Counted from the first letter of the stretch, positions 1-8,844 are shown. The stretch: 64,000 bases of DNA from Lujinxingia sediminis (GCF_004005565.1 NZ_SADD01000004.1:62001-126000), one strand, 5' to 3'. Numbers and translations: made by a program. Notes: generated from the sequence alone by a model not told the origin.

Positions 1-1006
1 CGCCCGCATCACGGTAGGCAATCGATCCCCCACCGGCCCCCACGGTCACGATGTCGATGACGGGAACCACCATCGAAAGCCCATCGATCTCTGCGTCTTC
101 CCGAACCTCCAGCTCACCATCGACCAGGCTCACATCGGTGGAGGTGCCGCCCATATCCAGAGTAATGATCTTCTCAAGGCCTACCTCCCGGGCGGCCTGC
201 AGCGCCCCGACCACACCTCCGGCCGGCCCGGAGAGGACCGTGTGCACAGGCTGCTCAGCAGCAAAGGCCACCTCCGCCCGACCTCCGTGCGAGAGCAGAA
301 CCTCCACGCCACGCGCCCCCTTTAAACGCCCCTGAAGTCGCCGCAGATACCGCGCCATCAGCGGGCCGACATACGCGTTGACGCTCGCCGTACTCGCCCG
401 CTCAAACTCTCGAAACGCCCCGCTGATCTCGTGACTTACACTGACATGCCAGCCGGCCGAATGCTGCCGAAACGCGCGGGCAAGGCGCGCCTCATGCGCC
501 GGATTCGCCCAGGCATGAAGCGTGCAAATCGCCACTGCGTCCACATCCAACGCCTCGACATCAGCCACCACCCGCGCGATCTCGGTCTCACTGAGCACCT
601 CGATCACCTCTCCCAGGGCCGAGAGGCGCTCGTGTACACCGACCACGTCGGCGCGCGCCACCACCGGCTCGGGCATCTTCACGTGCAGCGCGTAAAGTTC
701 CGGTCGGGCCTGCCTCCCCAGCCAGAGCACATCCTCAAAGCCCGCTGTGATCACAAACGCCACACGCGCCCCACGACGCTCCAGGAGCGCGTTGGTCGCC
801 ACCGTGGTCCCGTGCACCACCTCGTAGGGCCGCTCGTCAGAGCCAAGAAGCGCATCGACCCCGTCACCGATCGCCTCCGAGGGATCGGCCGGGGTCGAGA
901 GCAACTTATAGACCCGGAGGCGGCCATCGCCGCCCGGCATCACCACATCGGTAAACGTACCACCGGTGTCGACGCCGAAGCGGCTGGCCTCTGTGGGCCT
1001 GATCAT
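1..1006 (-). CDS. Hydantoinase/5-oxoprolinase family protein, N-terminal part (partial)
   Basis: N-terminal 335 residues of a HyuA/OplA-type ATP-dependent amidohydrolase; the gene runs off the left edge. Visible ASKHA-like motifs are the phosphate-binding FGVDTGGTFTDVV near residue 10, HGTTVATNALLERRGA near 65, LSGPAGGVVGAL near 262, LDMGGTSTDVSLVDG near 285 and VGAGGGSIA near 323. This order is characteristic of the hydantoinase A N-terminal plus core domains. Members hydrolyse cyclic amides such as hydantoins or 5-oxoproline with ATP; the substrate cannot be read from this fragment. The ATG start is preceded by a good ribosome site (GGAGG, about 6 nt away). The gene starts 24 bases after the stop of the upstream glutamate dehydrogenase, so the two may be cotranscribed. 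The downstream HyuB-type partner, if present, lies outside the window. Confidence 0.9.
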   Translation of the reverse strand, partial: MIRPTEASRFGVDTGGTFTDVVMPGGDGRLRVYKLLSTPADPSEAIGDGVDALLGSDERPYEVVHGTTVATNALLERRGARVAFVITAGFEDVLWLGRQARPELYALHVKMPEPVVARADVVGVHERLSALGEVIEVLSETEIARVVADVEALDVDAVAICTLHAWANPAHEARLARAFRQHSAGWHVSVSHEISGAFREFERASTASVNAYVGPLMARYLRRLQGRLKGARGVEVLLSHGGRAEVAFAAEQPVHTVLSGPAGGVVGALQAAREVGLEKIITLDMGGTSTDVSLVDGELEVREDAEIDGLSMVVPVIDIVTVGAGGGSIAYRDAG

Positions 1007-1030
1007 GGTGCTACCTCCAGTTCCAAAAAC

Positions 1031-2368
1031 TTAAGGGAAGACGCCACGCTCCACATACATCACGTTGATGCGCTGAATGGCCACGGCCAGCGCAGCGGTG
1101 CGGTTGTCGACGTCGTGGGCACGAGCAAACGCCCGCATCTCTCGGTAGGCGTTCTTCATCATGAAGTGCAGGCGACTGTCGACTTCCTGAAGTTGCCAGG
1201 ACTCCGAGCGCTTGTTCTGAATCCACTCGAAGTACGAGACGACCACGCCGCCGGCGTTGGCCATCATGTCCGGGATCACCTCGATGCCGCGCTCGGCCAG
1301 CACGCGCTCACCACCCAGGGTGGTCGGGCCGTTGGCCGCCTCGACCACCACGCGAGCTTTGAGCTTGCTCGCGACCTCTTCGGTGACCTGAAGCTCCAAC
1401 GCCGCCGGGATGCAGATATCGCACTCCACCTCCCAGAACTCATCCGAGCGGATCGCCCGGGCTCCCGGGTAGCCGGCCACGCCGCCATGCACTTCGACGT
1501 GATCCACAAGTTTACGCGGGTAGATACCCTCGGGGTTGTAGAGCGTTCCGGTATGATCTTCGACGGCCACCATCACCGCGCCCAACCGTGAGAGGATCTG
1601 CGCGGTGTGGCTTCCTACATTGCCAAAACCCTGCAGGGTGTAGGTGGCGCCGTCCAGACGGAACCCATGCTCGTCGGCCCACTCCTGGATGCAGTAGACC
1701 ACGCCCTGTCCGGTGGCCTTCTCTCGCCCGACGCTACCACCGGAGTTGAGCGTTTTACCGGTGACGATGCCACGCTGGGCATTCTTATCATTGGCGTTAT
1801 GCGTATTCATGTAGGTGTCCATCATCCAGACCATCGTCTGGCTGTTGGTCCCGACATCCGGTGCCGGAATGTCGTACTCCGGCCCGATATTGTTGCCCAG
1901 GTCGTGCGTAAAGCGACGCGTGATGCGCTCAAGCTCGGTCTGGCTGTAGCTCTCCGGGGTCATACGAATGCCCCCCTTGGCCCCACCGAAAGGCACATTG
2001 AGCAACGCGCACTTGTACGTCATCAGCGCAGCCAGCGCTTTGACCTCTTCGAGCGTCACCTCGTGATGGTAGCGAATCCCGCCCTTGTAGGGGCCTTTGA
2101 TGTTGTTGTGCTGAATCCGGTAGCCGGTAAAGAGTTCGTAACTTCCGTCGTCCATACGCACCGGAAAGTTAACGATGACCTCATTCTTGGGCTGGCTCAA
2201 GATCAGACGCACATGGTCCTCAAGCGGAGCCGCTTCCATCGCCCGCTGAAGTTGGGCGAGGTGAACGTCAAAGAAGCTCTCAGCAGGATCGGGGCTGGTC
2301 TCGGCCGCCGTGACAGAAGCCGGTGCCGTCGCCTCAACGACGTCGGGTGCGTCGGGTTTCTTGCTCAT
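1031..2368 (-). CDS. gdhA: Glu/Leu/Phe/Val-type glutamate dehydrogenase
   Basis: 445 residues, the usual length for hexameric bacterial NAD(P)-glutamate dehydrogenases. It interconverts glutamate and 2-oxoglutarate plus ammonia in the cytoplasm. The substrate-binding lysine segment GPYKGGIRYH sits near residue 95, the catalytic-loop signature VPFGGAKGGI near 125, and the Rossmann segment LQGFGNVGSHTA near 247. The first 25-30 residues are a low-complexity Ala/Thr/Pro leader not found in most family members, so the true start could lie slightly downstream, although no better start codon with a ribosome site was seen. A candidate promoter is 117-145 bases upstream. The cofactor preference (NAD or NADP) cannot be decided by eye. 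Together with the alanine dehydrogenase at 7732 this gives the locus two amino-acid dehydrogenases. Confidence 0.93.
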   Translation of the reverse strand: MSKKPDAPDVVEATAPASVTAAETSPDPAESFFDVHLAQLQRAMEAAPLEDHVRLILSQPKNEVIVNFPVRMDDGSYELFTGYRIQHNNIKGPYKGGIRYHHEVTLEEVKALAALMTYKCALLNVPFGGAKGGIRMTPESYSQTELERITRRFTHDLGNNIGPEYDIPAPDVGTNSQTMVWMMDTYMNTHNANDKNAQRGIVTGKTLNSGGSVGREKATGQGVVYCIQEWADEHGFRLDGATYTLQGFGNVGSHTAQILSRLGAVMVAVEDHTGTLYNPEGIYPRKLVDHVEVHGGVAGYPGARAIRSDEFWEVECDICIPAALELQVTEEVASKLKARVVVEAANGPTTLGGERVLAERGIEVIPDMMANAGGVVVSYFEWIQNKRSESWQLQEVDSRLHFMMKNAYREMRAFARAHDVDNRTAALAVAIQRINVMYVERGVFP

Positions 2369-2484
2369 CGCAGGACCTTAATCTGGGACGTAGGTAAAGA
2401 ACTGAAGTCACGCGCTATCACGCGGCTTTCAGCAGCGAATTGTCGCTCCAGGACGAAGCTGCACAACTCTCATCGGACGCGATC

Positions 2485-2513
2485 GGATTATCAGCGCCAC
2501 CGGGGAGCGTCAA
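2485..2513 (-). promoter_or_regulatory. Candidate sigma-70-type promoter for gdhA
   Basis: On the minus strand TTGACG (2508-2513) is followed after 17 nt by TAATCC (2485-2490); an overlapping GATAAT gives a better -10 but only 15 nt of spacing. It would leave an untranslated leader of roughly 110 nt before gdhA. The same TTGACG box occurs before two other genes in this window. Confidence 0.4.
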
Positions 2514-2557
2514 GCGCTGGAGAGGACGCGCCGTCATCTCCGAGCCCTTGAATCGCC

Positions 2558-3562
2558 TTAGTCAGTGCGGACTTCCGCATCCTGCCCGGGGGCCGGTTCG
2601 GCGGCCTCGACACCGACATCGGAGGGCTCCTCATTCCCCACCGCCGCCTCGTCATCGTTCTCTACAGGCTCAGCCTGAGGCGATGGGGAGGCAGCCGGTG
2701 AAAGATCTGCCTGGCTGCGCTCCACTGGCGCTTTGAAACTGAGAATGTCACCGGTGTTCGAGACCTCATAGACCACATCAAGCGCGCCGTCGCCACGCAG
2801 CACACGCAGGGTCACCTCGGTGCTGCGATGATCACGCGGCGCAATCGCCACCACACCGGCTGGCGTGACACCCAGCTTTTGCAAGACTGCGACCCGCTCA
2901 CCAAAGTCTTCCAATGATGTGCCATACATATCGGACTCTGCCGCAACATAGCGGCGCGCTTGCTCAACTCTCCCGTTGGCAACTTCCCGGTGAAAGCGCT
3001 GCGCCATCATGGCCGCCGGATCATCGGCCAGGCTTCGCGTGACGCGCGTCACCTCCCAGGCGCTCACGCCGTAGCCGGGCTCGGCCTCTTCGCCACCGAC
3101 GTAGCCCACCTCCAGGCGGAGCTGCAGCGCGTGCGAAGCACTCGGCTCGGCCACGCGTGTGGTCATCTCCCAGACCACCTCACTCTGGTCATCATTGCGA
3201 GAGAGGAGAGTGACGCCGAAAGGCGTGGGCATCCCCTTATTCAGATCCTCGGTATGCGGAGAAAAGGCCCGACGTACATCCTCCACCTGAAGTTCGTGTT
3301 GCGCGGTGGCGCTGAGTGCGGCGTAGGCGCTCTCGTAGTCTTCCCGACGAAGATCGATCACAAACTCGTAGGCATGCTCCTGGGCACCCTCGGCGACCAG
3401 CGCGAGTTCCTGGAACTCCCCACAGCACGACACGACTTTAAACGCCCCAAAGCCGGCGAAGATCGCGCCAATCAACACGATCACCGCGCAGCCTATCGCC
3501 GCGAACTTCAACACTTTAGAGCCCGTGCTCGCGCCCTGCTCTCCACCCGAAAAATCATCCAC
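2558..3562 (-). CDS. Membrane-anchored protein of unknown function (paralogue A)
   Basis: 334 residues, not recognised as a named family. A short cytoplasmic head is followed by one strongly hydrophobic segment (about residues 20-45) that ends in two adjacent cysteines. The remainder is predicted extracytoplasmic, with two alpha/beta segments (about 55-170 and 180-270) in which a helical stretch precedes strands, reminiscent of the NTF2-like DUF4878 fold. The C-terminal 65 residues are Pro/Glu/Ala-rich and probably disordered. It shares length, topology and order with the next gene upstream (3674-4576), so the two look like diverged duplicates. The start is supported by AGGAG about 8 nt before ATG. 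Probably envelope-located; the function is unknown. Confidence 0.75.
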   Translation of the reverse strand: MDDFSGGEQGASTGSKVLKFAAIGCAVIVLIGAIFAGFGAFKVVSCCGEFQELALVAEGAQEHAYEFVIDLRREDYESAYAALSATAQHELQVEDVRRAFSPHTEDLNKGMPTPFGVTLLSRNDDQSEVVWEMTTRVAEPSASHALQLRLEVGYVGGEEAEPGYGVSAWEVTRVTRSLADDPAAMMAQRFHREVANGRVEQARRYVAAESDMYGTSLEDFGERVAVLQKLGVTPAGVVAIAPRDHRSTEVTLRVLRGDGALDVVYEVSNTGDILSFKAPVERSQADLSPAASPSPQAEPVENDDEAAVGNEEPSDVGVEAAEPAPGQDAEVRTD

Positions 3563-3612
3563 CGTCCGTCTCCTGCCGAAGATCCTGTGTACCTTTTAAG
3601 AACCCTTCATCA

Positions 3613-3656
3613 CCGGGGAGGACCATACGCAAATCCGCGCGCGCTGTCCTCCCCGG
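3613..3656. repeat. Long inverted repeat between two paralogous genes
   Basis: Perfect 11-bp arms (CCGGGGAGGAC at 3613-3623 and its complement at 3646-3656) enclose a 22-nt loop. It lies between the stop of the 3674 gene and the start of the 2558 gene, which are transcribed leftward. A T-run follows it only in the rightward direction, so it is not a classical terminator for the leftward genes. It could be an mRNA stability or attenuation element. Confidence 0.45.
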
Positions 3657-3673
3657 CGAATTTTTTGATACGT

Positions 3674-4576
3674 TTATGGGATTGCAGAGAGCTCTCGGAC
3701 GATCTCGTCGAGCATCTCCTTCGGCGCCTTGCGTAAGGGATCGAGCTCATTGATCGACATGCTCCGGGGTCCCTTCATGGCATGAACCTTCTTGTTGACA
3801 TCAACCTGGTAGGTCACCGTTGGCGCCTGGGGATTCTCGTGAATGACCAGGGTGACATCAACCCGACGCTCATCAAGCGGGAGAAAAGCTACGACCTCCA
3901 CTTGCTTGTCGCGGATAGGCTTAAACGCCTCCACCTGTTCCTCAAGACTGAGCGCGGCCTCGTCCTCAAAAGACGCGTCAATCATGCCGCGGGCCCGGCT
4001 GACATCGCCGTCGATCAACGCCTGATGAAAGGCCAGCGCGCGTTCACTCTGCGGAAACGCCGAGAGATCGCGAAGTGCGAAATCCGTGCTCAGCTCGACA
4101 ATACTGTAGCGCGAGCCGGAGCTGCTCGGTTCGCGCGCGATCACCAGATGGATGGTTTGCGCCATCGGAGCGACCGGTGACCCGATCGTGGTAAAGGCCT
4201 CCCAATGTTTTGGATTATCGTCGCTCTTGGCGACGATAAAAGGTGTGGGAGGTACGACCGCAACGACCGGCCGCATCAGCGCAAAGGTCTCGTTCAAATC
4301 GGCAGGACTCATCTCGCTGCCCAGCTCCTCGCTGAGGCGAGCGTGAAGTCGGTCATAGTCCCCCGACTTGATCTCGCCGGCGAATCCGTCAGCGAACGTC
4401 CTGACTTCGTCGACGGTGTCGATGGTGTCTTTCACGGTGAAGACGACTGCAGCCGTGATGAGCGCGAAGGCGATGCCGCCTACAAGGAGCAGAGCTCCGC
4501 AGCCCCACGCCGCGATCGTTTTCATGCTGCGGCCTGCCTTAACCTCTCCCACATCTGCTTTGGTGTTCTCGTGCAT
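3674..4576 (-). CDS. Membrane-anchored protein of unknown function (paralogue B)
   Basis: 300 residues from an ATG at 4576, chosen over an upstream in-frame ATG because GGGAGG sits correctly before it. A cytoplasmic head of about 19 residues precedes a hydrophobic anchor (about 20-45) and a large predicted extracytoplasmic part. That part has two repeats of a helix-strand unit: each begins with a 'GDYDRLHARLSEE' or 'GDVSRARGMID' type segment and continues into strands such as VDVTLVIHENPQAPTVTYQV. This pattern is typical of small NTF2-like/DUF4878 domains. It resembles the adjacent gene at 2558 in architecture. No catalytic motif is visible. Probably an inner-membrane-anchored periplasmic protein of unknown role. 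Confidence 0.72.
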   Translation of the reverse strand: MHENTKADVGEVKAGRSMKTIAAWGCGALLLVGGIAFALITAAVVFTVKDTIDTVDEVRTFADGFAGEIKSGDYDRLHARLSEELGSEMSPADLNETFALMRPVVAVVPPTPFIVAKSDDNPKHWEAFTTIGSPVAPMAQTIHLVIAREPSSSGSRYSIVELSTDFALRDLSAFPQSERALAFHQALIDGDVSRARGMIDASFEDEAALSLEEQVEAFKPIRDKQVEVVAFLPLDERRVDVTLVIHENPQAPTVTYQVDVNKKVHAMKGPRSMSINELDPLRKAPKEMLDEIVRELSAIP

Positions 4577-4860
4577 GGTCGCCTCCCGTCTGGGTGGTTG
4601 AAGGTGGTTCCCCGGGCCAACCTGACTTCGCACCCCGCGCTCCGAGCGACCTCGGCGGCAGCTTCAGACGCCGCCGCTTCGATCCACCCCGGAGCACGCA
4701 ACACCCGTACGCAGCGCGTCCGCCCCACGCCGAGTAACGCGACGCAAGCAAACACCCCGCACACCTCTCGGCTGCGACTCAGGCCCCTTCTACGACTTGG
4801 GAATGAGGTACGACACTAGCCCAACTCCGGCGGCGAGACCAAGTGCGATCGGCGACGGCA
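4577..4860. other. Non-coding stretch upstream of paralogue B
   Basis: About 280 bases between a transcription terminator and the start of the 3674 gene. No convincing gene was found; it presumably carries the promoter of the paralogue pair, but no clear -35/-10 pair stood out. A 22-codon leftward frame opening with TTG at 4861 encodes a hydrophobic peptide but has no ribosome site. Confidence 0.4.
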
Positions 4861-4900
4861 AAAAAAAAGACTGCGGGCCTCAGGGCCCGCAGTCTTTTTT
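4861..4900. terminator. Bidirectional rho-independent terminator
   Basis: Eleven-bp GC-rich stem (GACTGCGGGCC at 4869-4879 with its complement at 4884-4894) and a 4-nt loop, flanked by an A-run on the left and a T-run on the right. It can stop transcription both ways and most likely ends the leftward transcript of the DAG-kinase-like gene. Confidence 0.9.
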
Positions 4901-4956
4901 AACTTCGCGACGTGATGTCGCGTCAAAGCAACGCGGCTCGATCCTGCGTCACTTCC

Positions 4957-5883
4957 TCAGCGGCCACGCCCGTCGATCACCCGTGAGACCAGCGCCCCGA
5001 GCCGCCCGGGAGGGCGCACAAGTGCCACCTTCGGCCCCGGGCTCACACGCAGCACACAGCTCTCCTCAGGCTCAAAGAGCTCGCCATCAAGCACCCAGCC
5101 GGCCGGCGCATCGAGCACAAGCTCATCCAGCTCTGCGGCGCGTCCGGCGCCCTCCCCAACCGACTCTAATAGTTCCGGTTTAAGCCCCTGGCTGACCAGC
5201 GCGCGGGTGGGGATATGCGCCCAGAGGGCGGGCTTCGCAGCGGGGTTTCGAAGCCCGTACCAGGTCCGCTCCAGAGAGGTCGCCACCACCGAGCCCTGAT
5301 GCATCTCCACGATGGCACGAGCCACGCGCATCCGAGCGGCCACATCCTGGGCCTGAGCCTCACGCAGGGTGTCCGATGCCAGCCGCGCCACCGCACTGAC
5401 CAGTCTTCCCGCGCCCTTCTGCGCTTCGCTCTGGGCTCGACGCGCGCGGTACACCCAGCCCGCCCCGAAACTAAACCCGTAGCGCGCCCCGCTGTGGGTG
5501 CTCGCGCTGACCTTGAGCGTCGGCGTCATCTGCACCGGCCAGCCCGCAGCCTCCAGCATGATGCGCGCCGCCCGGGAGGGTTTCATCTCTGAGGCCAGCG
5601 CCTCCCCCACCACCGAGGTCCCCCGAGGCCCGCAGGGCCACACCCGCATCCCGCTGGCCACAAGGTTCACCTCGCCCAGGAGCGCGCTGATCACACGCCC
5701 CACCAGCGCGTCGTCGCCATACACCGCCAGCAACTCCACCCCGTCGGCGGCCAATTCGTGGAGTTGCGCGCCAACCTCGGCGCGATCCCCACCCAGCGCA
5801 ATCACCTTATCGGCGCCAAAATAGCGACGCGCATCATCCAAAAAAAAGCCGCCCGAAAGGACGGCGTAGGTTGCTTGACTCAT
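4957..5883 (-). CDS. Diacylglycerol/sphingosine-kinase-like protein, divergent active-site loop
   Basis: 308 residues, the usual size of bacterial DAGK/YegS-type lipid kinases. The layout matches that family: an N-terminal nucleotide-binding half with VYGDDALVGRVISALLG near residue 55, a glycine-rich FSFGAGWVYRARR segment near 137 where the family has its GxG domain-junction motif, and a C-terminal beta-rich part with VLDGELFEPE near 264, equivalent to the family's DGE motif. The canonical GGDGT nucleotide motif is replaced by YGDDA, so catalytic competence is uncertain. If active it would phosphorylate a lipid hydroxyl at the inner membrane face. It follows the anti-sigma gene by 44 bases with a perfect hairpin between them, and a terminator lies beyond its stop. 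An alternative is a non-catalytic lipid-binding homologue. Confidence 0.65.
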   Translation of the reverse strand: MSQATYAVLSGGFFLDDARRYFGADKVIALGGDRAEVGAQLHELAADGVELLAVYGDDALVGRVISALLGEVNLVASGMRVWPCGPRGTSVVGEALASEMKPSRAARIMLEAAGWPVQMTPTLKVSASTHSGARYGFSFGAGWVYRARRAQSEAQKGAGRLVSAVARLASDTLREAQAQDVAARMRVARAIVEMHQGSVVATSLERTWYGLRNPAAKPALWAHIPTRALVSQGLKPELLESVGEGAGRAAELDELVLDAPAGWVLDGELFEPEESCVLRVSPGPKVALVRPPGRLGALVSRVIDGRGR

Positions 5884-5900
5884 GTCTCACTCAGCCTTGA

Positions 5901-5924
5901 GGTGCCATCGCCAATGATGGCACC
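5901..5924. repeat. Perfect hairpin between anti-sigma and lipid-kinase-like genes
   Basis: Nine-bp arms (GGTGCCATC at 5901-5909, complement at 5916-5924) with a 6-nt loop, directly after the stop of the anti-sigma gene. There is no T-run in the direction of transcription. It is probably a partial terminator or processing site that separates expression of the two genes. Confidence 0.45.
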
Positions 5925-5927
5925 GTC

Positions 5928-6755
5928 TTAGCGCTTCATCGTGCCGGCGACCAGCCCCAGAAAACGATCTTCATCGAGATCACTGGTCATCGCGTACGTC
6001 ACGCCCAGGTCCTGGACGACCGCAACGCCGTATCCCTTCTGGTTGAGCCAGACGATATCACGATCTTCGACCTCACGGATCGACTCCCGCGGCACTTTGA
6101 GCCCCTCGCTGTCAAAGAGCAGCACGCTCATTCGCGAGCCATCAACCTCGTAGAGCACCAGCGCTGCGCGACGATCTTCGACGTGCGCGATGCGCCCGCC
6201 CAGAAGATTAACCCGGGCATTGTCGAAGTGCGGCAGGCGCACCGAGAAATCGACCTTGTCCTGGAACCAGGCGCTGGCCTCCTGCGGGTTGCTGGTGGTG
6301 ATCTCCAGGGGGAAGTTCCCCTTATGCCACTCGACCGTCTGATCGACGACCGGCGTGGGACTGCTTGCCGCCGGCGCAATCGTCATCTCCGGCATCAAAA
6401 GCACCAGCGCGAGCATCGCCGCCAACGGTCCGGCTATCCAGCCCACCCGCACATAAAGCGGACGGGTTTCGACACGCTCCTCATCGAGCTCAAGTTCCAG
6501 CGTGGCGAGGTCGAGAGTGATGCGTTCCCGCAGCGCTTGTGGCGCGCGCTCCTCCGAGAGTTTCTCGCGAAGTTGAGCCTTAAAACGCAGCTGGGTATTC
6601 ACTCGCCCGCGGCAGCGCTCACAGCCCGCCAGGTGCGCCTCCATATCGGCGCGCTCCCGCTCGTCGAACTCCTCATCGACATACGTATCGATGAAAGGCT
6701 CAAAGTCTTCACAGCCCAACGCCACATTTTGCACCAGTTGTCCCACGTTCTTCAC
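5928..6755 (-). CDS. Transmembrane anti-sigma factor with zinc-finger (zf-HC2) domain
   Basis: 275 residues. The N-terminus has the anti-sigma zinc-finger pattern: an upstream Cys (CEDFEPF), an acidic helix and then HLAGCERC, the HxxxCxxC motif, near residues 41-48. A single membrane helix follows near 104-125 (VGWIAGPLAAMLALVLLMPE), then a periplasmic sensor part of about 150 residues with a VGQxDIVWLNQKG-like beta segment. It would hold the sigma factor encoded immediately upstream inactive until an envelope signal arrives. The annotated start is a GTG whose ribosome site is too close; a second in-frame GTG at 6746 has AGG at better spacing, so the first three residues are doubtful. The gene begins 41 bases after the sigma gene, and the pair is presumably cotranscribed. 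Confidence 0.85.
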   Translation of the reverse strand: MKNVGQLVQNVALGCEDFEPFIDTYVDEEFDERERADMEAHLAGCERCRGRVNTQLRFKAQLREKLSEERAPQALRERITLDLATLELELDEERVETRPLYVRVGWIAGPLAAMLALVLLMPEMTIAPAASSPTPVVDQTVEWHKGNFPLEITTSNPQEASAWFQDKVDFSVRLPHFDNARVNLLGGRIAHVEDRRAALVLYEVDGSRMSVLLFDSEGLKVPRESIREVEDRDIVWLNQKGYGVAVVQDLGVTYAMTSDLDEDRFLGLVAGTMKR

Positions 6756-6796
6756 CTCATCTGGAAGTTCGACTCAACCCGCCACCACCGAACCTA

Positions 6797-7468
6797 TCAG
6801 CTGGCCTGAGCGGCCTTGCGTTCGCGGTAGGCGTTCAGGTCGGCAGGCGCGTCCGTGGCATCTTCCTCCTCATCCTGAGCGGGGATGTAACCATTGTTGA
6901 GGGCGTACTCTTTGAGCTGCGCCTGGAGCATGCGCCGCCCGCGGTAGAGCCGGCTCATCACCGTACCGATCGGGCAGTCCATGATCTCGGCGATCTCTTT
7001 GTAGGCAAAGTCCTGCAGGTCCGCCAAAAGCACGACCATGCGAAAGTCTACCGGCACCTGCTCCAGCGCGCGCTTGACCTCATCGCCGAACATCTTGAAG
7101 TACAGATGCTCCTCGGTCTCAAAGCTCTCGTGGAAGGGGGTCAACTCCGGCGCTTCGGCGCGTTCCTGCAAGGGACGGAAGTCGTCATCGACCAGATACT
7201 CGCGGCGCTTCTGCTGCTTGCGGTAGCGGTTGATGAACGTATTGGTCATGATCTTAAAGAGCCATGCCTTGCAGTTGGTGCCCTGCTCGTATTTATCGAA
7301 GTAGCGGTACGCCTTGAGCATCGTCTCCTGGATCAGATCCTCGGCGTCGCTCTCGCTCTTGGTCAGACGCAGCGCCGTGCCGTAGAGGGCATCCAGATGA
7401 GGGATGGCCTCCTGCTCAAATGCCAGCCGCTCCTTTGCGTCCATCTTCGCTTTGTTCTTCTTAAACAT
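6797..7468 (-). CDS. ECF-type RNA polymerase sigma factor
   Basis: 223 residues from ATG at 7468, preferred over a GTG at 7474 because GGAAGG lies 5 nt before the ATG. Region 2 is clear near residues 40-85, with DLIQETMLKAYRYFDKY followed by NCKAWLFKIMTNTFINRYRK. Region 4 is clear near 135-190, with VPVDFRMVVLLADLQDFAYKEIA and the helix-turn-helix PIGTVMSRLYRGRRML. The acidic C-terminal tail of about 30 residues is unusual and probably disordered. It directs polymerase to a stress or envelope regulon under control of the adjacent anti-sigma factor. The regulon is unknown, and I did not find a convincing GGAAC/CGTC-type autoregulated promoter upstream. Confidence 0.92.
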   Translation of the reverse strand: MFKKNKAKMDAKERLAFEQEAIPHLDALYGTALRLTKSESDAEDLIQETMLKAYRYFDKYEQGTNCKAWLFKIMTNTFINRYRKQQKRREYLVDDDFRPLQERAEAPELTPFHESFETEEHLYFKMFGDEVKRALEQVPVDFRMVVLLADLQDFAYKEIAEIMDCPIGTVMSRLYRGRRMLQAQLKEYALNNGYIPAQDEEEDATDAPADLNAYRERKAAQAS

Positions 7469-7656
7469 GGGCACCTTCCCGTGCTCTTAAGTCATCGCTG
7501 CGCCCCGAGTGGGCGGCGGCGCGTGGCCCGCAGACCAACGCGTCGGTTGTAACTTCAGACGTGGACGATTCTATTTCATTCAGCCTGCAATCTTCCAGAT
7601 ACAACCCGATCGCGGCCTCGCCCCACATCCTCCTTCATGATCGCAGAACGACGCCG

Positions 7657-7703
7657 AAAAACAAAGACGCCCCGGCCAGCCCTTAGCGGGCAGCGGAGGC
7701 GTC
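7657..7703 (-). terminator. Rho-independent terminator after alanine dehydrogenase
   Basis: On the minus strand a GACGCC...GGCGTC stem with internal GCCC/GGGC pairing (7666-7703) is followed by TTTGTTTTT. It begins about 30 bases past the ald stop codon. Confidence 0.8.
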
Positions 7704-7731
7704 GGAGGGATACGGGTATCACCCTGCACGT

Positions 7732-8844
7732 TTAGAGCAACTCGCTCAGCGGCGTGTACTCAAGATCCAGGCTCTCGGCCACGGCCTTATACACACACTG
7801 CCCCCTGTAGATGTTGACCCCCAGAGCCAGCGCAGGATCGTCTTTGACGGCCTGCTCAAAGCCCTTGCTGGCCAGCGCCAGGCCGTAGCCCAGCGTGGTG
7901 TTGTTGAGTGCAAAGGTCGAGGTGCGTGCTACGGCCCCGGGCATATTCGCCACACAGTAGTGCACCACACCGTCCACAACATAGGTCGGGTCCTCATGGG
8001 TGGTCGGGTGACAGGTGGCGATGCAGCCGCCCTGATCGACCGAGACATCGACGACGACGCTGCCCTCCTGCATCTGGCTGATATGATCGCGGGTCACAAG
8101 ATGCGGCGCCTTCGCGCCGGGAATGAGCACGGCACCCACCACGAGATCGGCGTTGAGCACCTGCTCGGCAATCGTGGCGACGTTGGAGTGCATCGTCTGA
8201 ACCCGGCTGCCGAAGATATCATCGAGATAGCGCAGACGGTTGAGATTCAAATCGACAATCGTGACCTGCGCGCCCATGCCCACGGCCATCTTCGCGGCGT
8301 TGGTGCCCACGACGCCGCCGCCCAGGATCACAACTTTAGCGCGGGCCACGCCGGGCACACCGCCCAGCAGAACCCCCTTGCCTCCGTGCTCGCGCTCCAG
8401 GCAACGCGCCCCTACCTGAATGGCCATACGACCGGCCACCTCACTCATCGGCTCCAGGAGCGGCAGTCGCCCGTCGGGGAGCTGAATCGTCTCATAGGCC
8501 ACCGCACGCACCTGACGCTCCAGCAGAACCTCGGCCAGCTCCGGCACCGCTGCCAGGTGAAGATACGTGTAGACGATCTGGCCTCTCTGCATCAGACCGT
8601 ACTCCGGGGCCATCGGCTCTTTGACCTTCACGATCATATCCGATGATTCCCAGACCGCTTCCGCGCTGGACACCATCGTGGCCCCGGCTTCCACATAGCG
8701 CTCATCCGGGATGGCGCTCCCTTCGCCAGCACCGGTCTGGACCACCACCTCATGGCCCTGACGCACGTACTCAGCCACACTCGCTGGGATCAGCCCTACG
8801 CGATACTCGTTATTCTTGATCTCTTTCGGAACCCCAATTTTCAC
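7732..8844 (-). CDS. ald: Alanine dehydrogenase
   Basis: 370 residues from a GTG at 8844, matching the family length; an upstream in-frame GTG at 8877 would add 11 atypical residues, and GGGAGA lies 7 nt before the chosen start. It catalyses reversible oxidative deamination of L-alanine to pyruvate and ammonia with NAD. Family landmarks are [16 protein letters not shown] at the N-terminus, the substrate-site VKVKEP near 73, YTYLHLA near 93 (catalytic His), the Rossmann motif [16 protein letters not shown] near 170, and [11 protein letters not shown] near 265. It has its own promoter-like sequence and terminator, so it is probably monocistronic. Confidence 0.96.
   Translation of the reverse strand: MKIGVPKEIKNNEYRVGLIPASVAEYVRQGHEVVVQTGAGEGSAIPDERYVEAGATMVSSAEAVWESSDMIVKVKEPMAPEYGLMQRGQIVYTYLHLAAVPELAEVLLERQVRAVAYETIQLPDGRLPLLEPMSEVAGRMAIQVGARCLEREHGGKGVLLGGVPGVARAKVVILGGGVVGTNAAKMAVGMGAQVTIVDLNLNRLRYLDDIFGSRVQTMHSNVATIAEQVLNADLVVGAVLIPGAKAPHLVTRDHISQMQEGSVVVDVSVDQGGCIATCHPTTHEDPTYVVDGVVHYCVANMPGAVARTSTFALNNTTLGYGLALASKGFEQAVKDDPALALGVNIYRGQCVYKAVAESLDLEYTPLSELL

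Noticed and set aside
2369-2557. Possible small coding frame upstream of gdhA
   Set aside because: The available frames lack a ribosome site and gene-like codon use; the region is better explained as a promoter and leader.
4790-4861. 22-codon hydrophobic leftward frame starting with TTG next to the terminator
   Set aside because: It has no ribosome site, its start lies inside the terminator flank, and a peptide of this length occurs by chance.
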